DNA from: JBJGXI01 sp045635475
Lineage (GTDB): Bacteria > Bacillota > Bacilli > Bacillales > Amphibacillaceae
DNA length: 34,352 nucleotides
Reading direction: 5' to 3'
NCBI RefSeq assembly: GCF_045635475.1
Contig: NZ_JBJGXI010000054.1
Span: forward strand, 1 to 34,352
Shown here: one piece after another, positions 7,574-16,079 of the stretch
How positions within the stretch are numbered: the first letter of the stretch is position 1
Layout: each line of letters opens with the position of its first letter
Translations under genes and position numbers: made by a program
Notes under the pieces: model-generated
Databases searched by the model: none
Seen by the model: only the letters and a program-made list of their open reading frames with translations
Told to the model about the DNA's origin: nothing

Positions 7574-9499
7574 ATGGCAATGGAAGAAAATAAACCAAAT
7601 GAACAAATTTATGATGAAAGCCAAATACAAGTTCTTGAAGGATTAGAGGCTGTTCGTAAACGTCCTGGTATGTACATAGGCTCTACAAGCGAGAGAGGAC
7701 TACACCATCTTGTCTGGGAGATTGTTGATAATAGTATCGATGAAGCACTGGCTGGTTATTGTGATCATATTCAAGTAACGATCGAAGAAGATAATAGTAT
7801 CTCAGTTATCGATAATGGCCGTGGGATTCCAGTTGGTACACATGAGAAAACAGGGAGACCAGCAGTAGAGGTTATTATGACAGTGCTGCACGCTGGAGGT
7901 AAATTTGGCGGCGGTGGATACAAGGTATCTGGTGGCTTGCACGGTGTTGGTGCATCCGTTGTTAATGCGTTATCGAGTCAATTAGAAGTATTTGTACATC
8001 GTGATGGAAATATTTATTATCAAAAATTTGAACGTGGTATTCCTTCAGCAGATTTAACAATAATAGGCGAGACCGAAATAACTGGTACGCGTACAAAATT
8101 TAAACCTGATACAGAAATTTTTACCGAAACGATAACTTACAATTATGACACTCTTGCAAATCGAATAAGAGAGTTAGCCTTTTTAAACAAAGGATTGTCG
8201 ATCTCGATTGAAGATAAAAGACATCAAAAAGAACCGCAAACCTTTTATTATGAAGGTGGAATTCGATCTTATGTAGAGCACTTAAACAGTACACGAGAAG
8301 TTTTGCATGAACCATTTTATGCAGAAAAAGAAGAAGATCAAATTACTGTAGAAGTAGCCCTTCAATATAATGATGGATTTGCTAGTAATATATACTCTTA
8401 TGCAAATAATATTCATACATTCGAGGGTGGAACCCATGAATCAGGTTTTAAAACAGGGTTAACACGTGTAATTAATGACTATGCAAGACGAAATAATTTA
8501 TTCAAAGAGAATGATCCGAATTTAACCGGTGATGATGTGCGCGAAGGTCTAACAGCAATCATATCGATTAAACACCCTGATCCTCAATTTGAAGGACAGA
8601 CGAAAACAAAACTAGGTAATAGTGAGGCAAGGACAATTACCGATTCCGCATTTAGTGAATTATTTTCCAAATTCTTATTTGAGAATCCTACGATCGCAAA
8701 GACAGTAGTTGAAAAAGGTTTAATGGCATCAAGAGCCCGAGTAGCCGCAAAGAAAGCACGAGAGTTAACGAGAAGAAAAGGTGCGTTAGAGATTTCGAAT
8801 TTACCTGGTAAGCTAGCGGATTGTTCTTCAAGAGATGCGAAGATTAGTGAACTGTATATCGTAGAGGGTGACTCTGCCGGAGGGTCTGCAAAACAAGGGA
8901 GAGATCGACATTTCCAAGCGATTCTTCCATTACGAGGTAAAATTTTAAATGTAGAAAAAGCAAGAATTGATAAAATTTTATCCAATAATGAAATCCGTAT
9001 GATTATTACAGCTCTCGGAACAGGGATTGGCGAAGATTTTGATATTTCAAAAGCCCGGTACCATAAAATCGTGATTATGACAGATGCCGATGTTGATGGT
9101 GCTCATATTCGAACTCTATTATTAACCTTCTTATATCGCTATATGCGTCCTTTGATCGATTATGGTTATATTTATATTGCGCAGCCCCCATTGTTTAAAG
9201 TTCAACAAGGGAAAGCTATTCATTACGCGTATGATGATAAGGAATTAGAAAGAATCTTAGGAGAATTACCGAAAGCACCTAAACCGGGATTACAGCGCTA
9301 TAAAGGTCTAGGGGAAATGAACGCTGTCCAATTATGGGAAACAACGATGGATCCAGACAACAGAACTTTGCTACAAGTGAGTTTAGAAGATGCAATGGAT
9401 GCCGATTTAGTGTTTGATATGTTAATGGGCGATAAAGTAGAACCGAGGCGTAATTTTATTCAAGATAATGCGCAATATGTTCAGAACCTTGACGTATAA
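7574..9499 (+). CDS. gyrB: DNA gyrase subunit B
   Basis: GyrB is the ATPase subunit of gyrase, which introduces negative supercoils. The 641-residue product shows the GHKL ATP site (EIVDNSIDEALAG near 49-61, DNGRGIP at 80-86, GGLHGVGASVVNAL near 120). It also shows the TOPRIM domain with EGDSAGGSAKQGRDR near 430 and DADVDGAHIRTLL near 500, plus FEGQTKTKLGN. Several starts are possible: GTG 7565 overlaps the AGGTGATT ribosome site, ATG 7574 is 5 bases after it and ATG 7580 is 11 after. I prefer 7574, but 7580 would also fit family N-termini. It precedes gyrA by 111 bases. Confidence 0.97.
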   Translation: MAMEENKPNEQIYDESQIQVLEGLEAVRKRPGMYIGSTSERGLHHLVWEIVDNSIDEALAGYCDHIQVTIEEDNSISVIDNGRGIPVGTHEKTGRPAVEVIMTVLHAGGKFGGGGYKVSGGLHGVGASVVNALSSQLEVFVHRDGNIYYQKFERGIPSADLTIIGETEITGTRTKFKPDTEIFTETITYNYDTLANRIRELAFLNKGLSISIEDKRHQKEPQTFYYEGGIRSYVEHLNSTREVLHEPFYAEKEEDQITVEVALQYNDGFASNIYSYANNIHTFEGGTHESGFKTGLTRVINDYARRNNLFKENDPNLTGDDVREGLTAIISIKHPDPQFEGQTKTKLGNSEARTITDSAFSELFSKFLFENPTIAKTVVEKGLMASRARVAAKKARELTRRKGALEISNLPGKLADCSSRDAKISELYIVEGDSAGGSAKQGRDRHFQAILPLRGKILNVEKARIDKILSNNEIRMIITALGTGIGEDFDISKARYHKIVIMTDADVDGAHIRTLLLTFLYRYMRPLIDYGYIYIAQPPLFKVQQGKAIHYAYDDKELERILGELPKAPKPGLQRYKGLGEMNAVQLWETTMDPDNRTLLQVSLEDAMDADLVFDMLMGDKVEPRRNFIQDNAQYVQNLDV

Positions 9500-9610
9500 C
9501 AATTTCGTAGTTATAGAACAAAATGAGTAGAAACAGCGATTGAAAAAGGGAAGTAACGGAATACAATGTAAACGAATCTCTTTTCTGACGGTGATAGGAG
9601 TGGTCATGAT

Positions 9611-12112
9611 ATGGTGGATAATCAACGTCCACAAGTTCAAGAAATTAATATAGGTAAAGAAATGCGGACATCATTTTTATCCTATGCGATGAGTGTTATT
9701 GTTTCAAGAGCACTTCCTGATGTTCGGGATGGTTTAAAGCCAGTTCATCGTAGAATACTTTATGCGATGAATGACTTAGGTATGCATTCGGATAAAGCAT
9801 ATAAAAAATCCGCACGTATTGTTGGGGATGTAATTGGTAAATACCACCCACATGGTGACTCTGCTGTTTATGAAGCAATGGTCCGAATGGCACAGGATTT
9901 TAGTTACCGTTACATGCTAGTAGACGGACACGGTAACTTCGGTTCTGTCGATGGTGACCCGGCAGCAGCAATGCGTTATACAGAAGCAAGAATGTCAAAG
10001 ATATCGATGGAGCTTTTGCGGGATATTAATAAAGATACAATCGACTACCAGGATAACTATGACGGTTCAGAACGCGAGCCTGTTGTGTTACCAGCTAGAT
10101 TTCCTAACCTTTTAGTTAATGGTGCGTCTGGTATTGCGGTAGGTATGGCGACGAATATCCCTCCCCATCATCTTGGAGAAGTAATTGATTCGATATTAGC
10201 AGTAAGTAAACAGCCTGATATTACGATTGAAGAATTGATGGACAATTACATTTACGGACCTGATTTTCCTACTGCTGGCCAAATTCTTGGCAGAAGTGGT
10301 ATTCGTAAGGCGTTCGAAACTGGGAAAGGTTCCGTAACAGTTCGTGCGAGAGCAAACATCGAAGAGAATGCAAATGGCAAATCTACGATTATTGTGACAG
10401 AGCTTCCTTACCAAGTAAATAAAGCTAAGCTAGTTGAAAAAATTGCAGAACTAGCTCGTGATAAGAAATTAGAAGGTATTACCGATTTAAGAGATGAGTC
10501 AGATCGTAACGGGATGCGTGTTGTTATTGAGTTACGCCGAGATGTAAATGCCAATGTTGTGTTAAACAATTTATACAAACAAACATCTTTGCAAACAACC
10601 TTTGGTATAAATACGCTAGCACTTGTTAATGGACAACCTCAAGTTCTTAATCTAAAAGAATGTTTGCGATATTATTTAGATCACCAAATAGTCGTAATTA
10701 AAAGACGAACTGCCTTTGAATTAAGGAAAGCAGAAGCACGCGCTCATATTTTAGAAGGTTTACGGATTGCTTTAGATCATCTTGATGAAGTGATTGCTTT
10801 GATTAGACAGTCGCAAACAGCTGATATTGCACGACAAGGATTAATCGAACGCTTTGAATTATCAGAAAAACAAGCACAAGCCATATTAGATATGCGTTTG
10901 CAGCGTTTAACTGGCTTGGAACGTGAGAAGATCGAAGAAGAATATGCGGAGCTCCTTAAATTGATTGCCGAATTAAAAGCAATTTTAGCGGATGAAGAAA
11001 AGGTATTAGAAATCATTCGTGAGGAACTTATGGAAATAAAAGAAAGATTTAACGATGAAAGACGTACAGAGATCGTGGTTGGTGGTATTGACTTCTTTGA
11101 AGATGAAGACTTAATACCAGAAGAAAATCTTATTATTACGTTAACACATCGTGGCTATATTAAACGATTGCCATCATCTACATATCGTGTGCAAAGACGT
11201 GGGGGACGTGGTATTCAAGGTATGGGTACCAATGATGATGATTTCGTTGAACATCTCGTTTCATCTTCCACACATGATACGATTCTATTTTTCAGTAATA
11301 AAGGGAAGGTCTACAAAGCAAAAGGCTATGAGGTTCCTGAATTTAGCCGAACAGCAAAAGGCATTCCTATTATTAACTTGTTAGAAATTGAGAAAGATGA
11401 ATGGATCAATGCGATCATTCCAGTAAGTGAATTTGTCGATGATTGGTTCTTATTCTTCACGACGAGACAAGGTGTTTCGAAACGAACAAATTTATCTCAA
11501 TTTGCCAATATTCGTAAAGGCGGGTTAATTGCCGTAAATTTACGAGAAGAAGATGAATTAATTTCTGTTAAATTGACCGATGGTAACAAGCACATTATGA
11601 TAGGTACACAAAATGGTTACTTAATTCGATTCCCAGAGGATCAAATCCGTTCTATGGGTCGTACAGCAGCAGGCGTAAAAGGAATATCTTTACGAGGCGA
11701 TGACCAGGTGATATCGATGGAAATCATAGAAGATGGTCTGCAAGTGTTGAATGTGACAACAAACGGATTTGGAAAGCGGACTCCTGCAGCAGATTATCGC
11801 ATTACGAATCGTGGAGGAAAAGGAATCTTCACGAGTAATTTAACAGATAAAACTGGTAAGAACGTAGCTGTTAAGGCGGTTACTGGAGAAGAAGATGTTA
11901 TGATTATCACCGCTTCTGGTGTATTAATTCGTATGCCTGTAGAAGGAATATCTGTAACAGGCCGTAATACACAAGGGGTTAAATTGATTAGCCTGAAAGA
12001 CGACGAATATGTTGCCTCTGTTGCACGTATTGAAACAGAGGATGAAGTCGAAGAAGAATTAGAAGACGATCTGGCAGATGTGGAACAAGTAGAAACAGAT
12101 GATCAAGAATAA
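9611..12112 (+). CDS. gyrA: DNA gyrase subunit A
   Basis: GyrA is the DNA-cleaving subunit of gyrase. In this 833-residue protein the catalytic tyrosine is Tyr123 (AAAMRYTEARMSK). The quinolone-determining region reads HPHGDSAVYEAM, with Ser84 and Glu88, the usual quinolone-sensitive residues. The C-terminal beta-pinwheel carries the GyrA box QRRGGRGIQGMG near 530, which distinguishes gyrase from topoisomerase IV. A strongly acidic tail (EVEEELEDDLADVEQVETDDQE) ends the protein, as in other bacilli. Start ATG has GATAGGAG upstream. A terminator shared with the 3' end of yaaC follows. Confidence 0.98.
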   Translation: MVDNQRPQVQEINIGKEMRTSFLSYAMSVIVSRALPDVRDGLKPVHRRILYAMNDLGMHSDKAYKKSARIVGDVIGKYHPHGDSAVYEAMVRMAQDFSYRYMLVDGHGNFGSVDGDPAAAMRYTEARMSKISMELLRDINKDTIDYQDNYDGSEREPVVLPARFPNLLVNGASGIAVGMATNIPPHHLGEVIDSILAVSKQPDITIEELMDNYIYGPDFPTAGQILGRSGIRKAFETGKGSVTVRARANIEENANGKSTIIVTELPYQVNKAKLVEKIAELARDKKLEGITDLRDESDRNGMRVVIELRRDVNANVVLNNLYKQTSLQTTFGINTLALVNGQPQVLNLKECLRYYLDHQIVVIKRRTAFELRKAEARAHILEGLRIALDHLDEVIALIRQSQTADIARQGLIERFELSEKQAQAILDMRLQRLTGLEREKIEEEYAELLKLIAELKAILADEEKVLEIIREELMEIKERFNDERRTEIVVGGIDFFEDEDLIPEENLIITLTHRGYIKRLPSSTYRVQRRGGRGIQGMGTNDDDFVEHLVSSSTHDTILFFSNKGKVYKAKGYEVPEFSRTAKGIPIINLLEIEKDEWINAIIPVSEFVDDWFLFFTTRQGVSKRTNLSQFANIRKGGLIAVNLREEDELISVKLTDGNKHIMIGTQNGYLIRFPEDQIRSMGRTAAGVKGISLRGDDQVISMEIIEDGLQVLNVTTNGFGKRTPAADYRITNRGGKGIFTSNLTDKTGKNVAVKAVTGEEDVMIITASGVLIRMPVEGISVTGRNTQGVKLISLKDDEYVASVARIETEDEVEEELEDDLADVEQVETDDQE

Positions 12113-12125
12113 ATAAACATGGTAC

Positions 12126-12172
12126 AAGGGACAGCGATTTAGGTTAAGTAACCAAATCGTTTGTCCCTTTTG
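12126..12172 (+). terminator. Terminator of gyrA overlapping the yaaC 3' end
   Basis: A long hairpin runs AAGGGACA-CGATTT-GGTTA against TAACC-AAATCG-TTGTCCCTT, with a four-base loop, followed by TTTT and further T-rich sequence. It includes the yaaC stop codon (12144-12146). The T-tract is on the plus side only, so it serves gyrA best. Confidence 0.8.
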
Positions 12173-13130
12173 CTTTTTCATACATAAAATAGCCGAGTAA
12201 TCGAGGAATTTTGTCATTCGTGATCGCTAAGAACTTTTGTATAAAAGGATAATCCTCATTCGGCATCGTGTGTAATAAATCTCCCCACCATTCTGTCTCA
12301 TATCTCGAGATCATACTCAAATTATATAATAATAAGTAGTGATTCATAATTTCATTGTTAGTCGAAATATAATGTTTTTGTTTAGGAAAATAAAAGCTTG
12401 ATTCATCTAAATGGAAAACACAAGGACCGTTACAACAAGGAGATAATGGCAAAGCCAATTCAACCGCAATAGACTGTGCTTGTTTTTCTGCTTTACAAAC
12501 ATTCGGTAAATAATGCTGCAATTTATTAATGAAGTAGTTTTCTGTAGCATGATGTTCATCTAATAATTGCTCAGGAAAATATAAGCTTTTATCATGAAGG
12601 TTCCCTACTTTTAGTACCATGTCTTTCTCCCGGTGTAAACGGAATAATTTATTCATCTCGGGAATGGTAGCGAGGAGCCGATTCATGTCAACTTTGTCAT
12701 AGTCTAGTTGCTTAATGTGAAATAAATGGTTTGCGAAGTAAGGGTATAACCCTTTTTGTTGGACCTTTACCTCATCTTGCAAAAAGGAATATTGCTGTTT
12801 TTTTCTTTTTCTGGTCGACACGCCATGGGCAAGCATTGTTGTATTCTCCGGATAGTCTGGGCGGACTGTCATTAAACATGCTTTAATTAAATGAACCATA
12901 CCATAAAAAGATAAAATTGGCTGCGTTGTTGTCGCTGCCTGATTAGCAGTTGCATAGAACGTTTGACCGTGTTCAAGGTAATAGAGGAAACGATAGCTAT
13001 TCTGATAAGATTTTGCCTCTGCATCAGCTAATCCTAACTTATGATAACAATTAGCCAAGTACTTTTGTGCAGTGCTCGCCGATTTTAAATATGTAAGAAA
13101 AGTATCAACTTCAGTTTTTAAATCATTCAT
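12144..13130 (-). CDS. yaaC: YaaC-like protein of unknown function
   Basis: This 328-residue protein is recognised as YaaC by its place between gyrA and guaB and by family features such as the STAQKYLANCYHKLGLADAEAKSY N-terminal segment, FYGMVHLIKACLM near 100-115 and the C-terminal YFMYEKAKG. Its function is unknown. It has no signal peptide or evident membrane span and is probably cytoplasmic. The start is placed at ATG 13128-13130 because AAGGGGGGATTCG sits right before it; the frame stays open to 13232, but that extension runs into an R1 repeat. It is antiparallel to gyrA and guaB, therefore head-on to replication. Confidence 0.85.
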   Translation of the reverse strand: MNDLKTEVDTFLTYLKSASTAQKYLANCYHKLGLADAEAKSYQNSYRFLYYLEHGQTFYATANQAATTTQPILSFYGMVHLIKACLMTVRPDYPENTTMLAHGVSTRKRKKQQYSFLQDEVKVQQKGLYPYFANHLFHIKQLDYDKVDMNRLLATIPEMNKLFRLHREKDMVLKVGNLHDKSLYFPEQLLDEHHATENYFINKLQHYLPNVCKAEKQAQSIAVELALPLSPCCNGPCVFHLDESSFYFPKQKHYISTNNEIMNHYLLLYNLSMISRYETEWWGDLLHTMPNEDYPFIQKFLAITNDKIPRLLGYFMYEKAKGTNDLVT

Positions 13131-13187
13131 CGAATCCCCCCTTGTAAACGCTTGATTTTTTATTAGGTAAGAAAGTTTAAAAATTTG

Positions 13188-13455
13188 AAGATGTCTAGCT
13201 CCAGCGCTAAAGCCAAGCGAGACTTCCCTCACCTCATGACACGATAAGTCAACATCGACTCCAGATTTGTTGAAGGTCGACTAAGAGCGGACTTGCCGTC
13301 CAACGTCGACATACGCCTTATGCAGGGGCATGTTTCCTTTATCTCCTCGAAAATATAGAACGATTTTCTTCGTGCGAGGTAAAGCTTCGAAGCCTACTCT
13401 GGTCCTGCGGTTCAGTCCAGTCCGTACGTCGCTAACCGGCGCTCTGCGCTTTTGT
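13188..13455 (+). repeat. Interspersed palindromic repeat R1, copy 1
   Basis: The region starts with TGTCTAGCTCCAGCGC and ends with TCGCTAACCGGCGCTCTGCGC plus a T-rich end. It is richer in G and C than the flanks and carries internal inverted segments such as CATCGACTCCAG near 13252. Similar ends occur at 17938-18062 and 26559-26700. The left side reaches into the upstream reading-frame extension of yaaC. No protein is supported. It occupies most of the yaaC-guaB gap (13131-13644). Confidence 0.65.
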
Positions 13456-13494
13456 TCTATAATTATCTGATATTTCTGTCAAAACTGAAAAAGG

Positions 13495-13523
13495 TTGAAA
13501 AAGCGTTACGCTTATCGTATTGT
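13495..13523 (+). promoter_or_regulatory. Candidate guaB promoter
   Basis: TTGAAA (13495-13500) and TATTGT (13518-13523) are 17 bases apart, just right of the R1 repeat, leaving a leader of about 115 bases. A small inverted repeat TATTGT/ACAATA (13518-13534) overlaps the -10. I saw no riboswitch in the leader. Confidence 0.45.
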
Positions 13524-13644
13524 AAATAACAATAAGCAATTATATGTGCCTAGTTTTTATTGTAACCAACCAAGTCAATTTCATAAAAATTTGTTAGTAA
13601 TTGATTAAACTAATCATTTATCATAAATTTAAGGAGGATCAACC

Positions 13645-15111
13645 ATGAGGGCGGACAAATTTGCAAAAGAAGGGCTAACCTTTGACGATGTGCTTCTCGT
13701 TCCAGCTAAATCTAATGTTTTACCGAGAGACGTTTCTGTTAAAACTTCATTATCTTCAAAAGTAAACTTAAATATACCTCTAATAAGTGCAGGTATGGAT
13801 ACTGTAACAGAAGCAGAAATGGCAATAGCTATGGCACGCCAAGGTGGTATCGGTGTGATCCATAAAAATATGTCGATTGAAGAGCAGGCAGAGCACGTGG
13901 ATCGCGTCAAACGTTCAGAAAGTGGCGTTATTACGAATCCATTTTCACTTTCACCGACAAACCAAGTGTTTGATGCGGAACATTTGATGGGAAAATTTCG
14001 TATTTCGGGTGTCCCGATTGTTAACAATGAAGAGGAGCAAGTATTGGTTGGTATTTTGACAAACCGTGACTTGCGCTTTATTGATGATTACTCGATTCAA
14101 ATTGCAGAAGTAATGACAAGTGAAAATCTTGTCACAGCTCCAGTTGGTACAACCTTAGAAGAAGCAAGTAAAATCTTACAAAAACATAAAATTGAAAAAT
14201 TACCACTTGTAGACGATCAAGGTGTTTTAAAAGGATTAATTACGATTAAGGATATAGAAAAGGTTATTGAATTCCCTAACTCGGCCAAGGATCGACAAGG
14301 ACGTCTATTAGTCGGTGCAGCTGTTGGTGTCACTGGTGATGCAATGACTCGCATCGACAAGCTAGTGGGTGCCGGAGTCGATGTATTGGTTATTGATACT
14401 GCTCACGGTCATTCACAAGGTGTCGTTGACCAAGTACGTCGCGTTAGAGATAAATATCCTGAAATTGATATTATCGCTGGAAACGTAGCTACAGCGGAGG
14501 CTACGAAAGAATTGATTGATGCAGGTGCAAATATTATTAAAGTTGGTATTGGACCAGGGTCAATTTGTACAACACGTGTAGTTGCAGGGGTTGGTGTTCC
14601 GCAAATTACTGCTGTTAATGATTGTGCTGAAGAGGCACATAAATATGGTGTTCCTGTTATTGCAGATGGTGGCATAAAGTATTCTGGTGATGTTGTAAAA
14701 GCATTAGCAGCAGGTGCACATGCCGTTATGCTAGGAAGCATCTTTGCAGGTGTCTCAGAAAGCCCAGGAGAAACGGAAATATTCCAAGGCCGAAGATATA
14801 AAGTGTATCGCGGTATGGGTTCTGTTTCAGCGATGAAATCAGGCTCAAAAGATCGTTATTTCCAAGAAACAGAAGAAGCTAAAAAACTAGTTCCTGAAGG
14901 TATTGAAGGAAGAGTTGCCTATAAAGGTCCTTTATCAGACACTGTTCACCAATTAGTTGGTGGATTAAGATCTGGAATGGGATATTGTGGTGCGGCAAAT
15001 TTAACAGGATTAAGAGAAGATGCCCAGTTTATTCGTATGACTGGCGCAGGGCTTCGTGAAAGCCACCCACACGATGTTCAGATTACAAAAGAGGCACCAA
15101 ACTATTCATAA
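13645..15111 (+). CDS. guaB: Inosine-5'-monophosphate dehydrogenase
   Basis: This enzyme oxidises IMP to XMP with NAD+, the committed step to guanine nucleotides. The 488-residue length is identical to Bacillus GuaB. The N-terminus LTFDDVLLVPAKSNVLPRD is diagnostic. A CBS-domain pair (Bateman module) occupies about residues 95-200, containing VMTSENLVTAPVGT and IEKLPLVDDQG. The catalytic loop GPGSICTTR carries Cys308, and the mobile flap region RYFQETEEAKKLVPEGIEG follows. The ATG at 13645 has AAGGAGGATC upstream. It is transcribed alone, with a hairpin after the stop. Confidence 0.98.
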   Translation: MRADKFAKEGLTFDDVLLVPAKSNVLPRDVSVKTSLSSKVNLNIPLISAGMDTVTEAEMAIAMARQGGIGVIHKNMSIEEQAEHVDRVKRSESGVITNPFSLSPTNQVFDAEHLMGKFRISGVPIVNNEEEQVLVGILTNRDLRFIDDYSIQIAEVMTSENLVTAPVGTTLEEASKILQKHKIEKLPLVDDQGVLKGLITIKDIEKVIEFPNSAKDRQGRLLVGAAVGVTGDAMTRIDKLVGAGVDVLVIDTAHGHSQGVVDQVRRVRDKYPEIDIIAGNVATAEATKELIDAGANIIKVGIGPGSICTTRVVAGVGVPQITAVNDCAEEAHKYGVPVIADGGIKYSGDVVKALAAGAHAVMLGSIFAGVSESPGETEIFQGRRYKVYRGMGSVSAMKSGSKDRYFQETEEAKKLVPEGIEGRVAYKGPLSDTVHQLVGGLRSGMGYCGAANLTGLREDAQFIRMTGAGLRESHPHDVQITKEAPNYS

Positions 15112-15126
15112 ATGTAATGAATAAGT

Positions 15127-15161
15127 AAAGGACTGAATCCTTTCAGACGATTCAGTCCTTT
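15127..15161 (+). terminator. Hairpin terminator after guaB
   Basis: AAAGGACTGAATC (15127-15139) pairs perfectly over 13 bases with GATTCAGTCCTTT (15149-15161). The T-tract is only the last three bases of the stem, so termination may be partial. Confidence 0.7.
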
Positions 15162-15216
15162 ACTGTTGCAGGCAAACTAGCATGTTAGTATTAGTTATCG
15201 TCTGTGCGTGCGCATT

Positions 15217-15245
15217 TTGTCCTGTATTCATGGTACAATTATAAT
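15217..15245 (+). promoter_or_regulatory. ung promoter
   Basis: TTGTCC (15217-15222), a 17-base spacer and a perfect TATAAT (15240-15245) lie 32 bases before the ung start, giving the gene its own promoter after the guaB terminator. Confidence 0.7.
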
Positions 15246-15276
15246 GTAAGACATAATATGGAGGCATCCTTTTTAA

Positions 15277-15960
15277 ATGGTAAAAAATATAATAAACAAT
15301 GATTGGGATCAGGTGTTGCAACAAGAGTTCGTAAAGGAATATTATCAACAACTCAGAGATACGTTAAATGAAGAATATCAAGCACATACCATTTATCCAG
15401 ACATGTATCATATTTATGAATCTTTGAAACGGACCTCTTTTGCCAAAACAAAAGTAGTAATTCTTGGACAAGACCCTTATCATGGACCTGGACAAGCACA
15501 TGGGTTAAGCTTTTCTGTACAACCTGATGTAAAGACACCACCATCCTTGCAAAACATATATAAAGAGCTACAAGCCGATTTAGGACATCCTATTCCTAAT
15601 CACGGCAATTTATATTCATGGGCCGAACAAGGAGTCTTACTTCTGAACACAGTACTTACTGTGCGTCGGGGTCACCCAGCCTCTCACAAAAATTTAGGTT
15701 GGCAACAATTTACTGATCAGATTATTTCGTCGTTAAATAAACGTGACCAACCGATCGTGTTTTTGCTTTGGGGCAGACATGCGCAGCAAAAAGCAATGTT
15801 GATTGATGCAGATAAACATAAAATCATCACTGCAGCTCACCCAAGTCCATTTTCTGCGCATCGCGGATTTTTTGGAAGTAAACCATTTTCTCGTACAAAT
15901 GCATTTTTACAACAACTTGGGGAAACTCCTATTAATTGGAGAATTACAAATAAGAGCTAA
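15277..15960 (+). CDS. ung: Uracil-DNA glycosylase, family 1
   Basis: Ung removes uracil from DNA to start base-excision repair. The 227-residue protein has motif A GQDPYHGPGQAHGLSFSV with the catalytic Asp66, and motif B HPSPFSAHRGFFG with His188. The LYSWAEQGVLLLNTVLTVR stretch and WGRHAQ are also family hallmarks. Start ATG 15277 follows TATGGAGGCATCC with a longish spacing of about 12. It has its own promoter and is followed by a short hairpin without T-tract (TGTCCT/AGGACA near 15997-16013). In Bacillus subtilis ung is elsewhere, so its place between guaB and dacA is a lineage-specific arrangement. Confidence 0.97.
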   Translation: MVKNIINNDWDQVLQQEFVKEYYQQLRDTLNEEYQAHTIYPDMYHIYESLKRTSFAKTKVVILGQDPYHGPGQAHGLSFSVQPDVKTPPSLQNIYKELQADLGHPIPNHGNLYSWAEQGVLLLNTVLTVRRGHPASHKNLGWQQFTDQIISSLNKRDQPIVFLLWGRHAQQKAMLIDADKHKIITAAHPSPFSAHRGFFGSKPFSRTNAFLQQLGETPINWRITNKS

Positions 15961-16079
15961 CCAATTAATAGTATAAAAGTAAATGTTATGTAATTTGTCC
16001 TAATAAAGGACATTCAACTTTAGATATTCCTGTGATAAAATGATCGATGTGCATACTATTATAGTGGAGGTAGACAAGA

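Noticed and set aside
13131..13232. Upstream extension of yaaC
   Set aside because: It includes the ribosome site of the proper start and part of repeat R1.
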